Below, in pieces: positions 20,172 to 29,910 of a DNA stretch of 58,612 nucleotides. Each line of letters starts with the position of its first letter. Position 1 is the stretch's first letter. This DNA is from Entrophospora sp. SA101 (Eukaryota; Glomeromycota; Glomeromycetes; Entrophosporales; Entrophosporaceae). The stretch is from positions 1 to 58,612 of the forward strand of contig CAUDNR010004279.1 of the NCBI GenBank assembly GCA_958430865.1. Direction: 5' to 3'. The notes below the pieces were generated by a model, which was not told where the DNA came from, ran no database searches, and worked only from the letters and a program-made list of their open reading frames with translations. Made by a program: the position numbers and the translations under genes.

Positions 20172-20387
20172 TTACTTCCTTACTAGTATAATACTTAACT
20201 TGGTCTTTTTTTTATCTTTGATATATTTTTCAACATCGCGAATATCCTCCATGTCCTCGATGTATCTAATTAACGCCTCTTTAATGAGGAATTCCCGCGG
20301 TTTTTTAGTAATGGCTTCTAAGTGTTGGAGGTCTTTTTCTAGTTCTTGTTCTACTTTTTTCGGTAAATTCAAAGTGAGAGTTATCAT
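20172..20387 (-). pseudogene. relB: RelB-like antitoxin, frameshifted at an A-run
   Basis: The ribbon-helix-helix N terminus is intact (MITLTLNLPKKVEQELEKDL, then FLIKEALIRYIEDMED). After an A8 run on the coding strand (T8 at about 20206-20213) the frame changes and stops at 20172. The alternative frame after the run continues with a typical RelB-type C-terminal tail and stops exactly on the RelE start codon. The run is thus one base short (or two long). This could be decay, error or slippage control. Confidence 0.7.
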
Positions 20388-20443
20388 AATAGTTAATTTT
20401 ACTTTATTTTATATTACAAATTGAACGGGACAAAAAAATAAAT

Positions 20444-20587
20444 ATGAATATGTTGCTTAGTTTTTTCTGATTGCTGAAATTCCCGTGCTGATTGTTGGTT
20501 AAGTTATTCAGTAAAAAGCGGGGTAGAAGTAAAAGGGAGAGCAAACAGAGAAAATATGTGGGGAATTTTTCGGTTAGTCATTTATAG
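20444..20587 (+). CDS. possible small membrane protein, 47 aa
   Basis: An ATG frame gives a hydrophobic helix (MNMLLSFFWLLKFPCWLLVK, two TGA-Trp) followed by a basic tail (KKRGRSKRESKQRK). It ends at TAG 20585-20587. In the same frame coding-like sequence continues after the stop for some 20 codons. Small and unsupported by homology. Confidence 0.3.
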
Positions 20588-20752
20588 TTGACAGCGAAGT
20601 TTAGGCAAAAAATACAAGAAAAAGCAAGGGAAATTTTCCGGGAAAAAAGAAGTCTAATAATTAAGTTTTAACTTAAACTATTAGAGGAACTTAACAACTT
20701 CCCCTTATTTTTTAAAGTAAATCCTAAGGAGATAAATAATGAGAAAAATTTA

Positions 20753-20950
20753 TTAGGAAAAAAGTTGAAACAAAATAAAGATAAGAACAAAACAAACTAA
20801 CAAAAGAACGATATTTATTAAAATAAATTTTTTTCTTAGTTTCTTATTCCATAAAAAATAAATCAGCAAAAATAATAAAAAAAATAAAAATACGAAAAGG
20901 AGAAATAATATTCAGAATACTTGTCAATCAAACCCAGAACTCGGTGTCAT
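20753..20950 (-). CDS. small two-helix membrane protein, 65 aa
   Basis: The frame from ATG 20950 to TAA 20753-20755 uses two TGA-Trp. Two transmembrane helices are plain: VFWILFLLFVFLFFLLFLLI and INIVLLLVCFVLIFILF, separated by the basic loop NKKLRKKF. It starts 2 nt after the stop of the 20953-21153 gene, so the two are co-transcribed. Function unknown. Confidence 0.5.
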
Positions 20951-20952
20951 AT

Positions 20953-21153
20953 TTACATAATTCGACAATCCTCTTGCTTTGGCGGAACTTCAATTCTACT
21001 TTCTAATTCTTCTGTTTCCCAAGTTTCACCTAACTTGTTATCAACTTCTTCTATCTCATTTCTTAGGCAAATATTTTTACCATTATCATTTTGTCACTTT
21101 CGGACTAATTCCTCGGTAAAATCCAAATGGATATTTTTTCAGTCTTTTATCAT
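20953..21153 (-). CDS. hypothetical protein, 66 aa
   Basis: The ATG at 21153 opens a 66-residue acidic frame with two TGA-Trp (including LDFTEELVRKWQNDNGK). It ends TAA at 20953-20955. It is soluble, with no recognised motif, and is followed at once by a small membrane protein gene. Confidence 0.45.
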
Positions 21154-21275
21154 AATTTCTCATATAGTTTTATATTATAATTAACATTTTATATAGTTTT
21201 ATTTTTCCTATGTCAAGAAAATTTATTACTTGTATGTTTATGTATAGGCAGGAGGGGTAAAAAGAAAACTATATT

Positions 21276-22922
21276 TTACATGCTTTCAGGGGCTTCGATT
21301 CCCAACAAGTTTAAACCTAATCGTAAAATTATTTGAATATTTTTCACTAAAAGTAATTTTTGGGAAGTTAGTTCGGGCTTGTCCTCCTCTAAGATAGTGT
21401 TGTTTTGATAATAAATCTGTCAAACTTGTGCTAATTCATAGAGATAATGAACTAAATAATGGGGCTTGTTTTCAGTAATAATATTTTCTAAAACGAAGTG
21501 GAAACGAATTAATAAATTAAATATTTTTCGTTCCTTTTCGCCTAATAAATTAATTTGTAAACTAATTTTATCTAATCCTTTTACTTGGGACTTTTTTCCT
21601 AATTGCTGGCAGCGAGCATGAGCGTATTGGATATAATAAAGACCAGTTTTTTCTTGTTTTTCTTTTAGTATTTCCGTGTTAATAGTTAGGGGTTGATTGG
21701 GTTCTTTTTCTAACAGGAAAAATTTTAATTGGTTCATATCCATATATTCTAACGCTTCGGCTAATTCAATAGTATTTCCGGCTCGTTTGGAAAATCTTTC
21801 TTTTTCTCCTTCTTTCGTCAGTAAGTTAACTATTTGCACCAAAATTATTTGTAAGTTTTCCGTCTTATACCCTAACAATTGCCAGGCACTTTTCAGTCGG
21901 GCAATAGAACCATGATGGTCCGCACCTCAAATATAAATTAATTTGTTCGCCCTCTTGGCTTTATCTTGGTGGTAAAGAATATCGGAAAAAAAGTAAGTAT
22001 AATCGCCATCTTGCTTAATAATTACCCGGTCTTTGTCATCACTACCTAAACTGCTGCGAAAAAAAATGGCTTTTTCTTGGGTATAAATTAAATCTTTTTC
22101 TTTTAATTCTTTCAGCAGTTCCCGGTGCTTATTTTTTTCGTATAAACTGGTTTCGGAAAATCAAATATCAAACTTAATCCCACATTTTTCTAAATCATGC
22201 TTTATTTTCGCTAAAATCAAATTTAAAATTTCTTTTCTTCACAGGTTAACTTCTGCTTTGTCTAGTTGCTTATTAACGTATTTAATGCCTCACTTTTCTA
22301 CTAATTTTTGGGCTATTTCTTGACTAGATTTGCCCGCATATTCCACTTTTACTATTTCGGAAAGCGGAACACCTTGTAAGTGGTGATAAAAATGGTAGAT
22401 AGAGTTAATTAGAGAAGTAATTTGCCCTCCGCGGTCATTAATATAATATTCCCGAGTTACTTGATAGCCGAGGAATTGATAAACATTGGCTAAGGCATTA
22501 CCAGTAAAGCCATGACGAAAATGTGCCAAATGTAAATAACCAGTCGGATTAGCGGAAACATATTCTAAATTTATATGAATATTTTTTTTTTCTGGTCGCA
22601 AATTATTTCCTTGGCTTTGATAAGTATTCTGGCAAAATCCTTGATAATAAGTATTAGGCAAGCGAATATTAATATAGCCTTGTTTAGTAATGGTTCAGTC
22701 AAAATTAGGATAATTAGTTGCTGCGATTATTTCCTGGGCTACTACTTGAGGATTACGCTTAGTTTGGTGGGAAATGGGTAAAGCCAAATTGAGTGCTAAG
22801 TCAGCCGCAATATCATTTGGTAAATCTCACTGCAAGAAAGAGTTTTTTCAAGGAATATTATATTGAGCGGCTAAATCCTTTCAGATTTTTAGTAAACTAA
22901 CCAGGGGGAATTCTTCTTTCAT
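21276..22922 (-). CDS. argS: arginyl-tRNA synthetase
   Basis: This 548-residue class I synthetase charges tRNA-Arg. The N-terminal Add-1 domain precedes the catalytic Rossmann fold, whose signature reads SANPTGYLHLAHFRHGFTGN (about 123-142). The HIGH-type motif is therefore HLAH instead of the common HVGH. The KMSKS-type loop is FSKRAGNTIEL, as in other ArgRS. The C-terminal anticodon-binding helices end LGLNLLGIEAPESM. Several Trp are TGA. No Shine-Dalgarno sequence. It is probably co-transcribed with nothing else; truB ends 66 nt upstream. Confidence 0.95.
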
Positions 22923-22987
22923 TTATAATATAAGTTTTTAACCGCTTTTTTTAAACTAATAACTAAAAAAATTTATTTTTCCTCAGA

Positions 22988-23656
22988 TTATTTCACAGAA
23001 ATTATTTTTTTCTTATTTACTTCGGCTAATTGACTGGCTTGGGAAATATGAAAATTACCAGAACTAATTCTCCTTAATTCTTTTACATTAGCAACTGTTC
23101 CTAATTTTTTGGCTATATCTTGAACTAGACTGCGAATATAAGTGCCTTTACTACATTCTGCCATAAAACTTATTATTCCGTCGGTTTGGTTATAGTCTAA
23201 TAATTTTATTTTTTTGATGATTACTAGTCGGGACGGAACTTCGATTTTTATTCCTCGGCGGGCATATTCATATAATTTTTTGCCTTGGAACTTGATAGCC
23301 GAGTAAATGGGTGGTTGTTGGTAATAAGCGTGATTATTAAACGTATTAATGATTTCGGCAACTTGTTTTTTTTCGATAATTCAAGCAGTTTGTTTTTCGC
23401 TAATTTTTCCGGTAATATCGCCAGTATCAGTAGCGATAAATAATTGAGCCTCTACTTGATAGGATTTAAATTGGCTAACTAATTGATTACTTAATTTAGT
23501 AGTTTTACCCAACATAATTACTAGTAAACCAGTTGCCAAGGGGTCAAGGGTGCCAGCATGCCCTACTTTTTTAATATTTAGCCTTTGCCGAATAATTTTA
23601 ACAACTTGATGGGAAGTTAGACCAGTTGGTTTGTCAATTAAAAGTATGCCCTCCAT
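22988..23656 (-). CDS. truB: tRNA pseudouridine-55 synthase TruB
   Basis: This 222-residue enzyme makes pseudouridine 55 in the T-loop of tRNAs. It starts MEGILLIDKPTGLTSHQVV. The catalytic Asp is in GHAGTLDPLATG (about residue 38), and the KLYEYARRG and ECSKGTYIRSLVQDI motifs follow. The C-terminal PUA domain is short or missing, as in many Mollicutes. One TGA-Trp is present. It is divergent from the HAD gene at 23684 with only 27 nt between the two start codons. Confidence 0.94.
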
Positions 23657-23683
23657 ATAAAAAATTTAAGTAAAATATCTTAT

Positions 23684-24709
23684 ATGACAGCACAAAATAA
23701 ATTTACCACTCTTTATTCCCTAGTCAAACAAAAAAACAAAGAAAAAGGAAGAAAATTAAAAATAATTTGTGATTGGGATGAATGCCTTCATCCCCTTAAA
23801 TCAGCAGATCTTTATGACTTTTCTGGTTCTAAACGAAATTTTAAGGAGTTTTTTGACATTTTTTGAGAAAGAGCAATTATGAATGCCACTAGTTCGCCTA
23901 TCAGTAAAAATGGATTTTTCACTAATGATATAATTAGAATCGAAGGCGAAGACAAAGAATCAGAAGAAATTAAAACTGCATTCGAAAAACATAAAATAGT
24001 CTTAAAAGAAATAAGAGATGCAAAAAAGAAAGGTCTTCCGCTAGCAGATTATCAAAAAAAAGTAGAAGAGATAAAAAGAAGTCACGGACTTAAAAATCCT
24101 GTTTCTACAAGACCTTCCACTTATCCTTATCTGTCCATTGCTGAGGACTTACTAAAATGCTTAAAAGAGGAATTGGTTGAGAAAATAGTGATCATCAGTT
24201 CTTATCGGAAAGGTCAGCCTTCCGCTTCTGTTATAATGAAAAGAAAAGAATTTGCAAGAACGTTCGGGAAATTTTCACAAAGCGAACTAGAACTTACTGA
24301 GGTTGCAACAGTTAATAATGAAAATTCACCACATAGGTGAGAAGTTATCAGAAGTAAATATTCTGATTTCGATATCTTTTTTGACGATAACCATTATTTA
24401 ATCACAAGTACTCGGGAGCATCTCGGTTCTGGAAAAGATTACGCTTTACCTAATTATAAATGTAATCGTCATGTTAAAGCCCCCAATATCTACCACATTA
24501 AAAACATAGTCTCTGACCTTAAAGACGAAGACTTTGCTATTGCCGCTTTAGAACTAAAAACCAAACAGTTAGAACAACAATTAAAAACTAGCAAAGCCGA
24601 GAGAGAGAGAGAGAGAGAGAGAGTTTATTGGGGGCGTTGGAGGAGTTATACTGATAGCATTAGTAACAGGAATAGTTGCTTACTTCTTAGTTCGGAGGAG
24701 GAAAAATAA
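23684..24709 (+). CDS. HAD-like hydrolase with phase-variable C terminus
   Basis: This is a 341-codon frame with TGA-Trp at two places. HAD motif I is CDWDECLHPL (Asp 30 and 32), motif II is IIISSYRKGQ, and motif IV is DIFFDDNH (Asp 234-235). It belongs with the domain fused to NusB at 7493 and the gene at 36808; the inserted cap differs. A coiled coil at about 285-305 runs into Glu-Arg repeats from the (GA)12 tract at 24599. In the present frame the protein then ends with about 30 polar residues. In the next frame the downstream DNA encodes a clean transmembrane helix (IGGVGGVILIALVTGIVAYF) and basic tail. Substrate unknown, but phosphatase or nucleotidase chemistry is likely from the DxD and DD residues. 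Confidence 0.7.
24599..24622 (+). repeat. (GA)12 dinucleotide tract, candidate membrane-anchor switch
   Basis: Twelve GA units lie in the 3' part of the HAD gene. Adding one unit or losing two moves translation into a frame that ends in a transmembrane helix and Lys/Arg tail (24624-24741). The current length gives a soluble C terminus. Confidence 0.85.
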
Positions 24710-24854
24710 ACAAAATTACAAAGGTAAAAAGAACCATAAATAATTCCCTCTTATTTTTTTGGTGTATAAAATATTGTCATTACCAAAATTTATTTTTATC
24801 CTTACTCAGTTTTCAACTTATAAACTTAATTAAGAAAAGAATACGATAAATACG

Positions 24855-26012
24855 GTGTATAGTAAATGTTTAGTTATTGGTTATGGAGAATTATTTCTCA
24901 AAAAGAAAAATCGTCATTTATTTATTCAACAGTTAGTTAATAATCTCTCTCTGGTTCTTAAAAAGAATAATTTTATTGACTTAAATATTAGGAAGTTTTT
25001 CGACAGATTAATAATAACTAGTGAAAACAATGAATCTCTCCTTAATTTGATGCCGCGGCTGGAAAAAATTGCCGGAATAAGTAATTTTTATTTGGCCTAT
25101 CAATTAGAAAGCAACGTGGAAAATTTGTCTAATTTTGCCGAAAATTTTTCTGATTACTACGAAATTAACTTCACTACCTTTTGCCTTTCAATTAAAAGAA
25201 ATGACAAACTTTTTCCCAAAAATTCTTTCCTTTTACAAAAAGAACTAGGAGAAGTTATTAGAAAAAAGTATAATTTGCGAGTTGATTTGACTAATCCAGA
25301 CAAGACTTTTTCAATTCGGATTTACCAGGATTTTATGCTTATTTTCAGCGAAAAAATAAAAGGTTTAGGCGGCTTGCCAGTGGGTAGCGCGGGGAAAATT
25401 TTATTATTGCTTAGTGGCGGAATAGATTCGCCAGTGGCGGCTTACCAATTAATGAAAAGAGGCTTAGAAGTTATTTATTTACATTTTTATTATCAAAAGG
25501 AAGGGCAGGAAAAAATATTAGCGTTAGTGGAAAAATTACAAGTCTACAATAATTACTCGCGAACTGTTTACTTAGTGGATTTTCAACCAGTTTTAACGGA
25601 AATTAGTCATATTAGTCAAGAAAAATATCGCTTAATTATTTTAAAAAGGATGTTTATTCGCTTAGCTTGCCGGTTAGCCGAAAAGTTAGCAATTATTGCC
25701 TTAGCTACCGGTGATTCCTTAGCCCAAGTGGCTTCCCAAACGGTCGAAAGTTTAACCGTGATTTCCCAAGTTAGTTCCTTAATTATTTTTCGACCCTTAA
25801 TTAGTTTCAATAAGCAAGAAATAATTCAACTAGCCCAAAAAATTGATACTTATTCTCTGGCTTTGGCTAGTTATCAAGATTGTTGTAATTTATTTGAACC
25901 ACGTCATCCGGTAACTAAACCTCGGCTAGCAATAACCGAAAGTTTAGAAAAAGAAATTTTATGACAAGTCATTTTAGAGCATATTATGCAAAAAATTAAT
26001 TCTAATTCGTAA
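24855..26012 (+). CDS. thiI: tRNA 4-thiouridine synthetase ThiI
   Basis: This 385-residue protein has an N-terminal ferredoxin-like and THUMP RNA-binding region, then a PP-loop adenylation domain (LLLLSGGIDSPVAAYQLM, about 176-193) that activates U8 of tRNA for thiolation. The C-terminal DCCNLFEPRHPVTKP carries the conserved Cys region. There is no rhodanese domain, so it is the short form. The start is the GTG at 24855, because it places a strand (KCLVIGYGELFLKKKNR) at the N terminus. The last 145 codons are duplicated exactly at 42443. Confidence 0.93.
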
Positions 26013-26017
26013 AATTT
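25583..26017 (+). repeat. 435-bp direct repeat, copy 1 (3' end of thiI)
   Basis: This segment is, by line-by-line reading, identical to 42443-42877. It begins within the thiI PP-loop domain and ends 5 nt after the thiI stop codon. This is the functional copy. Confidence 0.9.
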
Positions 26018-26046
26018 TAACTATTAGTCTTACCTCAGAGTATTAA

Positions 26047-26175
26047 ATGCAGTTACCAAAGAAATCAGATTTAAAAAAAACCAGTAAACTTATTATATAT
26101 ATATTTTATGTGTCTATTATCATCAAGTTCAAATTTTTTTACCTTGGTTTTTTTCTTTACTTAATGATAATATAG
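26047..26175 (+). CDS. possible small membrane peptide, 42 aa
   Basis: An ATG frame gives a basic start (LPKKSDLKKTSK) and two short hydrophobic runs (LIIYIFYVSIIIKF, FFYLGFFLYLMII). It overlaps an AT-rich spacer between thiI and the next gene, so it may be chance. Confidence 0.25.
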   Translation: MQLPKKSDLKKTSKLIIYIFYVSIIIKFKFFYLGFFLYLMII

Positions 26176-26223
26176 GATAGTTTGTAAAGAAAGGGAAAAG
26201 AAGAAAAAATTTAAATTTTATTA

Positions 26224-26511
26224 ATGTCACACCACGCCAAACCACAAATAGCCAAATGTTTTCGTTGTAAAAAATGATTTTTAATTAAATTCGTTCCTTA
26301 TTACAACCGATTTAGTTTAAAAAACGATTGAGACTATTGAACGCAAAAAGAATCTAAAAAAGAATCTAAAAAAGAATCTAAAAAAGAATCTAAAAAAATT
26401 TGCGATAGTTGCTTACGAAATTATAGTAAGGAAATTGAGCAGTTTATTGTTGTTCCTCGAATTCGAGCTACTTTAAAAAGATATATGACACGAGAATTGA
26501 AGTCTGTTTAA
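26224..26511 (+). CDS. small zinc-ribbon-like protein, 95 aa
   Basis: CFRC at residues 12-15 and CDSC at about 60-63 give a CxxC...CxxC pair, as in zinc ribbons. Between them lie Trp-rich residues (two or three TGA-Trp) and four 12-bp repeats encoding KKES (26350-26397). The basic C terminus (RIRATLKRYMTREL) would suit nucleic-acid binding. Function unknown. Confidence 0.55.
26350..26397 (+). repeat. 12-bp tandem repeat, four units
   Basis: Four copies of GAATCTAAAAAA encode Glu-Ser-Lys-Lys in the preceding zinc-ribbon gene. Changes in number stay in frame. Confidence 0.8.
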
Positions 26512-26564
26512 TCTGAGACACATAAAATATTAAATATAGTTAAAAACTGTATAAAATATTAAAT

Positions 26565-26795
26565 ATGAAAAATAAAAATACAATGACACATAAAAATAAC
26601 GAAAAACTAACCGAAAAAGCCATCTTTGGCGAGTTATACCAAGTAAGAAAAATTAATAATCTCGTTCATAAATTAACTTTCTCAATTCAAAGAAACAAGG
26701 ATTTGATTAGCGATAATTATCCTCATTTAGAGTGAGAATTAAGTTATTTACAGAAAGAACTAGCCCGAATAAGTCTGAAAAGTAGAAATGAATAA
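26565..26795 (+). CDS. small helical protein, 76 aa
   Basis: The ATG at 26565 (or 26583) opens a frame with one TGA-Trp, predicted as two or three helices (including LYQVRKINNLVHKLTFSIQR). Its C-terminal segment LISDNYPHLEWELSYLQKEL recurs, diverged, at 27386-27466, evidence that it is a real, duplicated coding sequence. Function unknown. Confidence 0.5.
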
Positions 26796-26802
26796 TAAAG
26801 TT

Positions 26803-26982
26803 ATGACGGAAATAGCAAACAAAAGAACCATCAGTTTTACTGTGAACGGGCAATTCCACCGACTTTTCCCCCCTCGGCTATTTTGTTTTAGTAGAGGTAA
26901 ATGATATGCTAGTGCAATTGATATTCAAGAGGAATTCGTTACTGGCAAAATTACTTACCTAATAGATATTCATGAAAGATAA
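26803..26982 (+). CDS. hypothetical protein, 59 aa
   Basis: The frame from ATG 26803 to TAA 26980-26982 has one TGA-Trp. The sequence is beta-rich (TISFTVNGQFHRLFPPRLF, then TGKITYLIDIHER). The VNGQFHRL start resembles the VINGRWFTELE start of the toxin-like proteins at 27478 and 35000, so it may be a fragment of that family. Low certainty. Confidence 0.4.
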
Positions 26983-27000
26983 GGAAAAATATGGAAAAAT

Positions 27001-27384
27001 ATGGAAAACAAAGAATTATTATTACATTTAACTAAAAAATTAGAAAGCGGGGAATTAAAAATATTGGTTGGAGAAAGACAAGACCACATCAATATCCATT
27101 TAAACGATAATGAGAGAGGGAATGACGTTAAATTTGTAATTCAAAAATTAGGAGACAATCAGTTAAGAACTGTTAATGTAAATGTTTTTTATGACCCGGA
27201 TTGAAATAAAGAATTTAAAGAAAACTTCTACAAAGAAAAAGGACTAGATAATTGCTGATATAAAGAATGCCCTAATAAAATCTATCAGCAAGATGGAGAT
27301 TATAAAGCCGTGAATATTCAATGCCATGATAAGCATAAGCGATATATCTGTCGCAATTGTTATCAAGACACATTAAAAAAATAA
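27001..27384 (+). CDS. zinc-ribbon protein, 127 aa
   Basis: The ATG at 27001 begins a frame with two TGA-Trp. The N-terminal half is beta-rich (LKILVGERQDHINIHLND). The C-terminal half has four Cys in zinc-ribbon spacing (CWYKEC, then QCHDKHKRYICRNC). A small regulator or nucleic-acid binding protein is likely. It lies in a run of short co-directional genes that ends with a TA pair. Confidence 0.5.
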
Positions 27385-27385
27385 A

Positions 27386-27466
27386 GAATTAATCACTGAT
27401 AATTATTCCTGTTTAGAGCGAGAGTTAGTTTATTTAGGGTCAGAAATTGAAAAAGTTAAAAACTAA
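27386..27466 (+). pseudogene. fragment related to the 26565 gene
   Basis: The frame reads ELITDNYSCLERELVYLGSE and ends TAA at 27464-27466. It is a diverged copy of the C-terminal part of the 26565 protein, without a start codon or N-terminal half. It is evidence for local duplication in this cluster. Confidence 0.5.
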
Positions 27467-27477
27467 CTATATAGTTC

Positions 27478-27819
27478 ATGGTGATAAAAAAGACCAAAAA
27501 GATTATTAATTATCCCGTTAATTACTATCCTTGTCAGGTGGTTATTAATGGTCGGTGATTTACTGAATTAGAGATTAGTCAATACTATAAAACCAAGGCA
27601 GGACGTTCGACTGTTGACGATAAAGCAATTAGGGAATTGGTAAAGCAACTGAATGGTGAAGAAGAATTAATAAGAGATAATAAATATTACTCTTTTGAGC
27701 CTCTATATATTGGCTATCGAGCCTATAAACTAGTCTGAGATTATGATGAAGAAATGCCATTTACCACCACTTTACTTATAATTGACTGCTATCGCGAAAG
27801 AAAATTTGATAAGAAATAA
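27478..27819 (+). CDS. toxin-like partner of a TA pair (locus 2)
   Basis: This 113-residue protein starts at ATG 27478 with two TGA-Trp. Its signature strands CQVVINGRWFTELEISQYY and GYRAYKLVWDYDE, the middle AIRELVKQLNGE, and the end IIDCYRE match the proteins at 12362 and 35000. The antitoxin-like gene starts 5 nt downstream, so here the toxin-like gene comes first, the reverse of loci 1 and 3. Activity unknown. There is no RelE, MazF or VapC active site to be seen. Confidence 0.6.
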
Positions 27820-27824
27820 AGAAT

Positions 27825-28220
27825 ATGACAACAAAAATTACTAATTTAAAAAATAAAACTGGCTATCGAGCCATTGATGTAGCCGAACTAGAAAGAATGC
27901 AACATCCAGGTTATCGTCGGACAAATCAAGGTTTAACCCCCAATGCCACTCCCTTAGAAAAAAGTAAATATGAAATCTGTAAAAATATTTTGCGTTATAA
28001 ACGCGAAAATAAATTATCCGAGAAAGAATTAGGGGAAAAGTTAGGAATTAAACAAGTTGACAAATTAGAGTATCTTTTATTTCGTCATATTGATTACTTT
28101 ACCTTGGATGAATTGGTTGAATATGCCAGTGAGTTATTTACTCCTTTTCACTTAGCCATTCATGAAGAACCTCTTACCCTTGTCCGCAAATCTAATAGTC
28201 GTTCCCGAAAACACCTTTAA
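27825..28220 (+). CDS. HTH antitoxin-like regulator (locus 2)
   Basis: This 131-residue protein contains the family core NATPLEKSKYEICKNILRYK, then a helix-turn-helix (LSEKELGEKLGIKQVDKLEY), and DYFTLDELVEYASELFTPF. The same blocks occur in the proteins at 12705 and 35370. XRE/HigA2-type antitoxins have this layout. It follows its partner by 5 nt. Confidence 0.7.
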   Translation: MTTKITNLKNKTGYRAIDVAELERMQHPGYRRTNQGLTPNATPLEKSKYEICKNILRYKRENKLSEKELGEKLGIKQVDKLEYLLFRHIDYFTLDELVEYASELFTPFHLAIHEEPLTLVRKSNSRSRKHL

Positions 28221-28397
28221 TCGTGCCTTGCAGCACAATGTCAGAAAATAATTGCTCAGTTTAAGGAAATTCCCGTAATTTGCATTATGAAAGAGAAATA
28301 TTGCCTATACAATAAGAGATAAAGAACAAATAAGTGAAGTGTATTTATTTACAGCATTAACTTTTCTGATGTAAAAGTTAACAAGAGGAAAATAATA

Positions 28398-28508
28398 ATG
28401 GTTATAAGAATAATGAAAAGGATTGCAAAATGATTACTCTTCTTTTTTTTCTGCAATAATGAACTATTTTTTGCTTTGGTGAAAATTTCTTTTCAATTGC
28501 GACGATAG
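28398..28508 (+). CDS. possible small membrane peptide, 36 aa
   Basis: A good Shine-Dalgarno-like AAGAGG lies 9 nt before the ATG, which is rare in this genome. The peptide has a basic start and the hydrophobic run WLLFFFFCNNELFFALV. It overlaps the end of the LRR gene on the other strand by 16 nt. It could be chance. Confidence 0.3.
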
Positions 28509-29397
28509 TAGGGAAGAGAAACAATACTTTTTAAAGAATTATTGTCTTTTCCTTCCAGAACTTCTTTGACTTTTTGACCTAATCTTAATGGCGAATGACG
28601 AATTTCCATATAATTACAAAGTTGATACCCTTCTGCTAAATCATTAATCTCGCTTTCATATTCTTTATTTTCTCCTTCAATTAAGCGATTTTGGATAATG
28701 AGACAACGTGCCAAATACTTATTAGCTAAGTTATCAAGTGCCGTATTATCAAGTATTTCAAAAGGCTTTATTATTATTTTGCCTTTAACATCAATCGGCT
28801 TTTTGTGCATTGTGAATTTGTCTTCAGTTACTTTAGAACCACAAATTTTATGATATTGAATGTCTCCCGCTCGAGAAAAATCATATTCTTCTAAATATTT
28901 TTTGAGATCAGAAATATCTACAAAGTAACTCACATAAAGTGCTAATTTATCTGGATAGCGAAGTTCAATATTACGTGTGAGACCGCCTCAAATTTCAGCA
29001 CCGGATCTTCTTAATATTGAAATTTCTTTGCTGCCAGTTTGTGGTAGGGGAAGATTATTGCCAGTATAAGCACTCAAAAATTCAATATTAGGACAACCAC
29101 TAATATCTAATTCTTGAAGATTATTTGCTGAGCATTCCAACTGTTTTAGAGATGGTAAATAACCCAATTTTAAATTGTTAATTTGATTAATTGTACAGTT
29201 AATAATTCTCAGTTTGGTAAATTATTTACATCTAAACTAGTAAGTTTGTTAAGTGAACAAATCAATATTTCTAGATTTTTGAATTCTCTTAAGTTAAGTT
29301 CTTCTTCTAATTCTTTATTTGTTAAGTTTAGGCAAACTTTATTTTCTCTATCTGAAACAGGATAAAGGTTATTGATATATTCCTGAGCCTGAACCAT
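28493..29397 (-). pseudogene. leucine-rich-repeat protein, one frameshift
   Basis: From ATG 29397 the frame reads an N-terminal cap (MVQAQEYINNLYPVSDRENK) and then short LRR units (LREFKNLEILICSLNKLTSL). At about 29210-29214 the LRR sense moves to the next frame (LRIINCTINQINNLKLGYLP, then CSANNLQELDISGCPNIEFL). It continues to the TAA at 28493 with a non-repeat C-terminal domain. A single missing base would explain it. AM-fungal and Mollicutes-related endobacterial genomes carry LRR proteins with the same AQ.YIN..YP start (from memory). It lies with the kinase and a second LRR gene in one island. Confidence 0.6.
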
Positions 29398-29501
29398 AAT
29401 AGTTAAATTTTAGAAAAAAATAAATAATTCTGATTAGAAAGAAGTAATTTTCAGTCATTTTTTTCTAAAATTCTTATTAGATTAAGGAGGAAAATTAATC
29501 A

Positions 29502-29558
29502 CTATATTATTTTTTTCTTTGGGATAATGGTATCGATCCATTTTTGGGCGTTTGCCAT
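29502..29558 (-). pseudogene. vestigial LRR-protein start
   Basis: The ATG at 29558 begins an 18-residue frame (MANAQKWIDTIIPKKKII) that stops at TAG 29502-29504. The AQ.(W/Y)I.. pattern is the N-terminal cap of the LRR proteins next to it. The DNA before the ATG closely matches that before the kinase gene at 33376, including the -10 box, so this looks like a promoter plus gene start copied and then truncated. Confidence 0.45.
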
Positions 29559-29570
29559 ATTTAAATTAAT

Positions 29571-29576
29571 ACTATA
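29571..29576 (-). promoter_or_regulatory. -10 box before the vestigial LRR start
   Basis: TATAGT on the minus strand, 12 nt before the ATG at 29558. The surrounding 35 nt are nearly the same as before the kinase gene (33389-33394), with the same distance to the start codon. Confidence 0.4.
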
Positions 29577-29623
29577 ACGTAATTTTATATTAATTTCTCA
29601 TAATAATAGGTAAAATTGTTATT

Positions 29624-29906
29624 ATGGAAAGAAACGAAAATGACCAAAAAACAACGAAAAAAATTTTTGAAGAATATCAAGGATTAAGAAAAAAACACGA
29701 AGAAATCAATAACCAACCAGATGGATATAATAATTGCCCAAGAGATGCTTGTTCATTTGGTCTTTCTTTTGATGAGGAAACGCATTTAAAAAACAGGGGT
29801 GCTTTGTGAAAAGCATGCCCCTATTTTAGAAGAGCAATTTAAGAAAGAAAGAGAATTTCGAGAAAGAATGAATAAATTAAGAAAAGAAAGAGAAAACAAA
29901 AGTTAA
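29624..29906 (+). pseudogene. small Cys-containing charged protein, frameshifted
   Basis: The ATG at 29624 opens a frame with MERNENDQKTTKKIFEEYQG, then NCPRDACSFGLSFDEETHL. At an AAAA run near 29810 the coding sense moves one base (an extra A). The new frame ends in a charged coiled coil (EEQFKKEREFRERMNKLRKE) at TAA 29904-29906. As read, the protein stops at 29842 after 72 residues. Function unknown. Confidence 0.45.
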
Positions 29907-29910
29907 ACTC

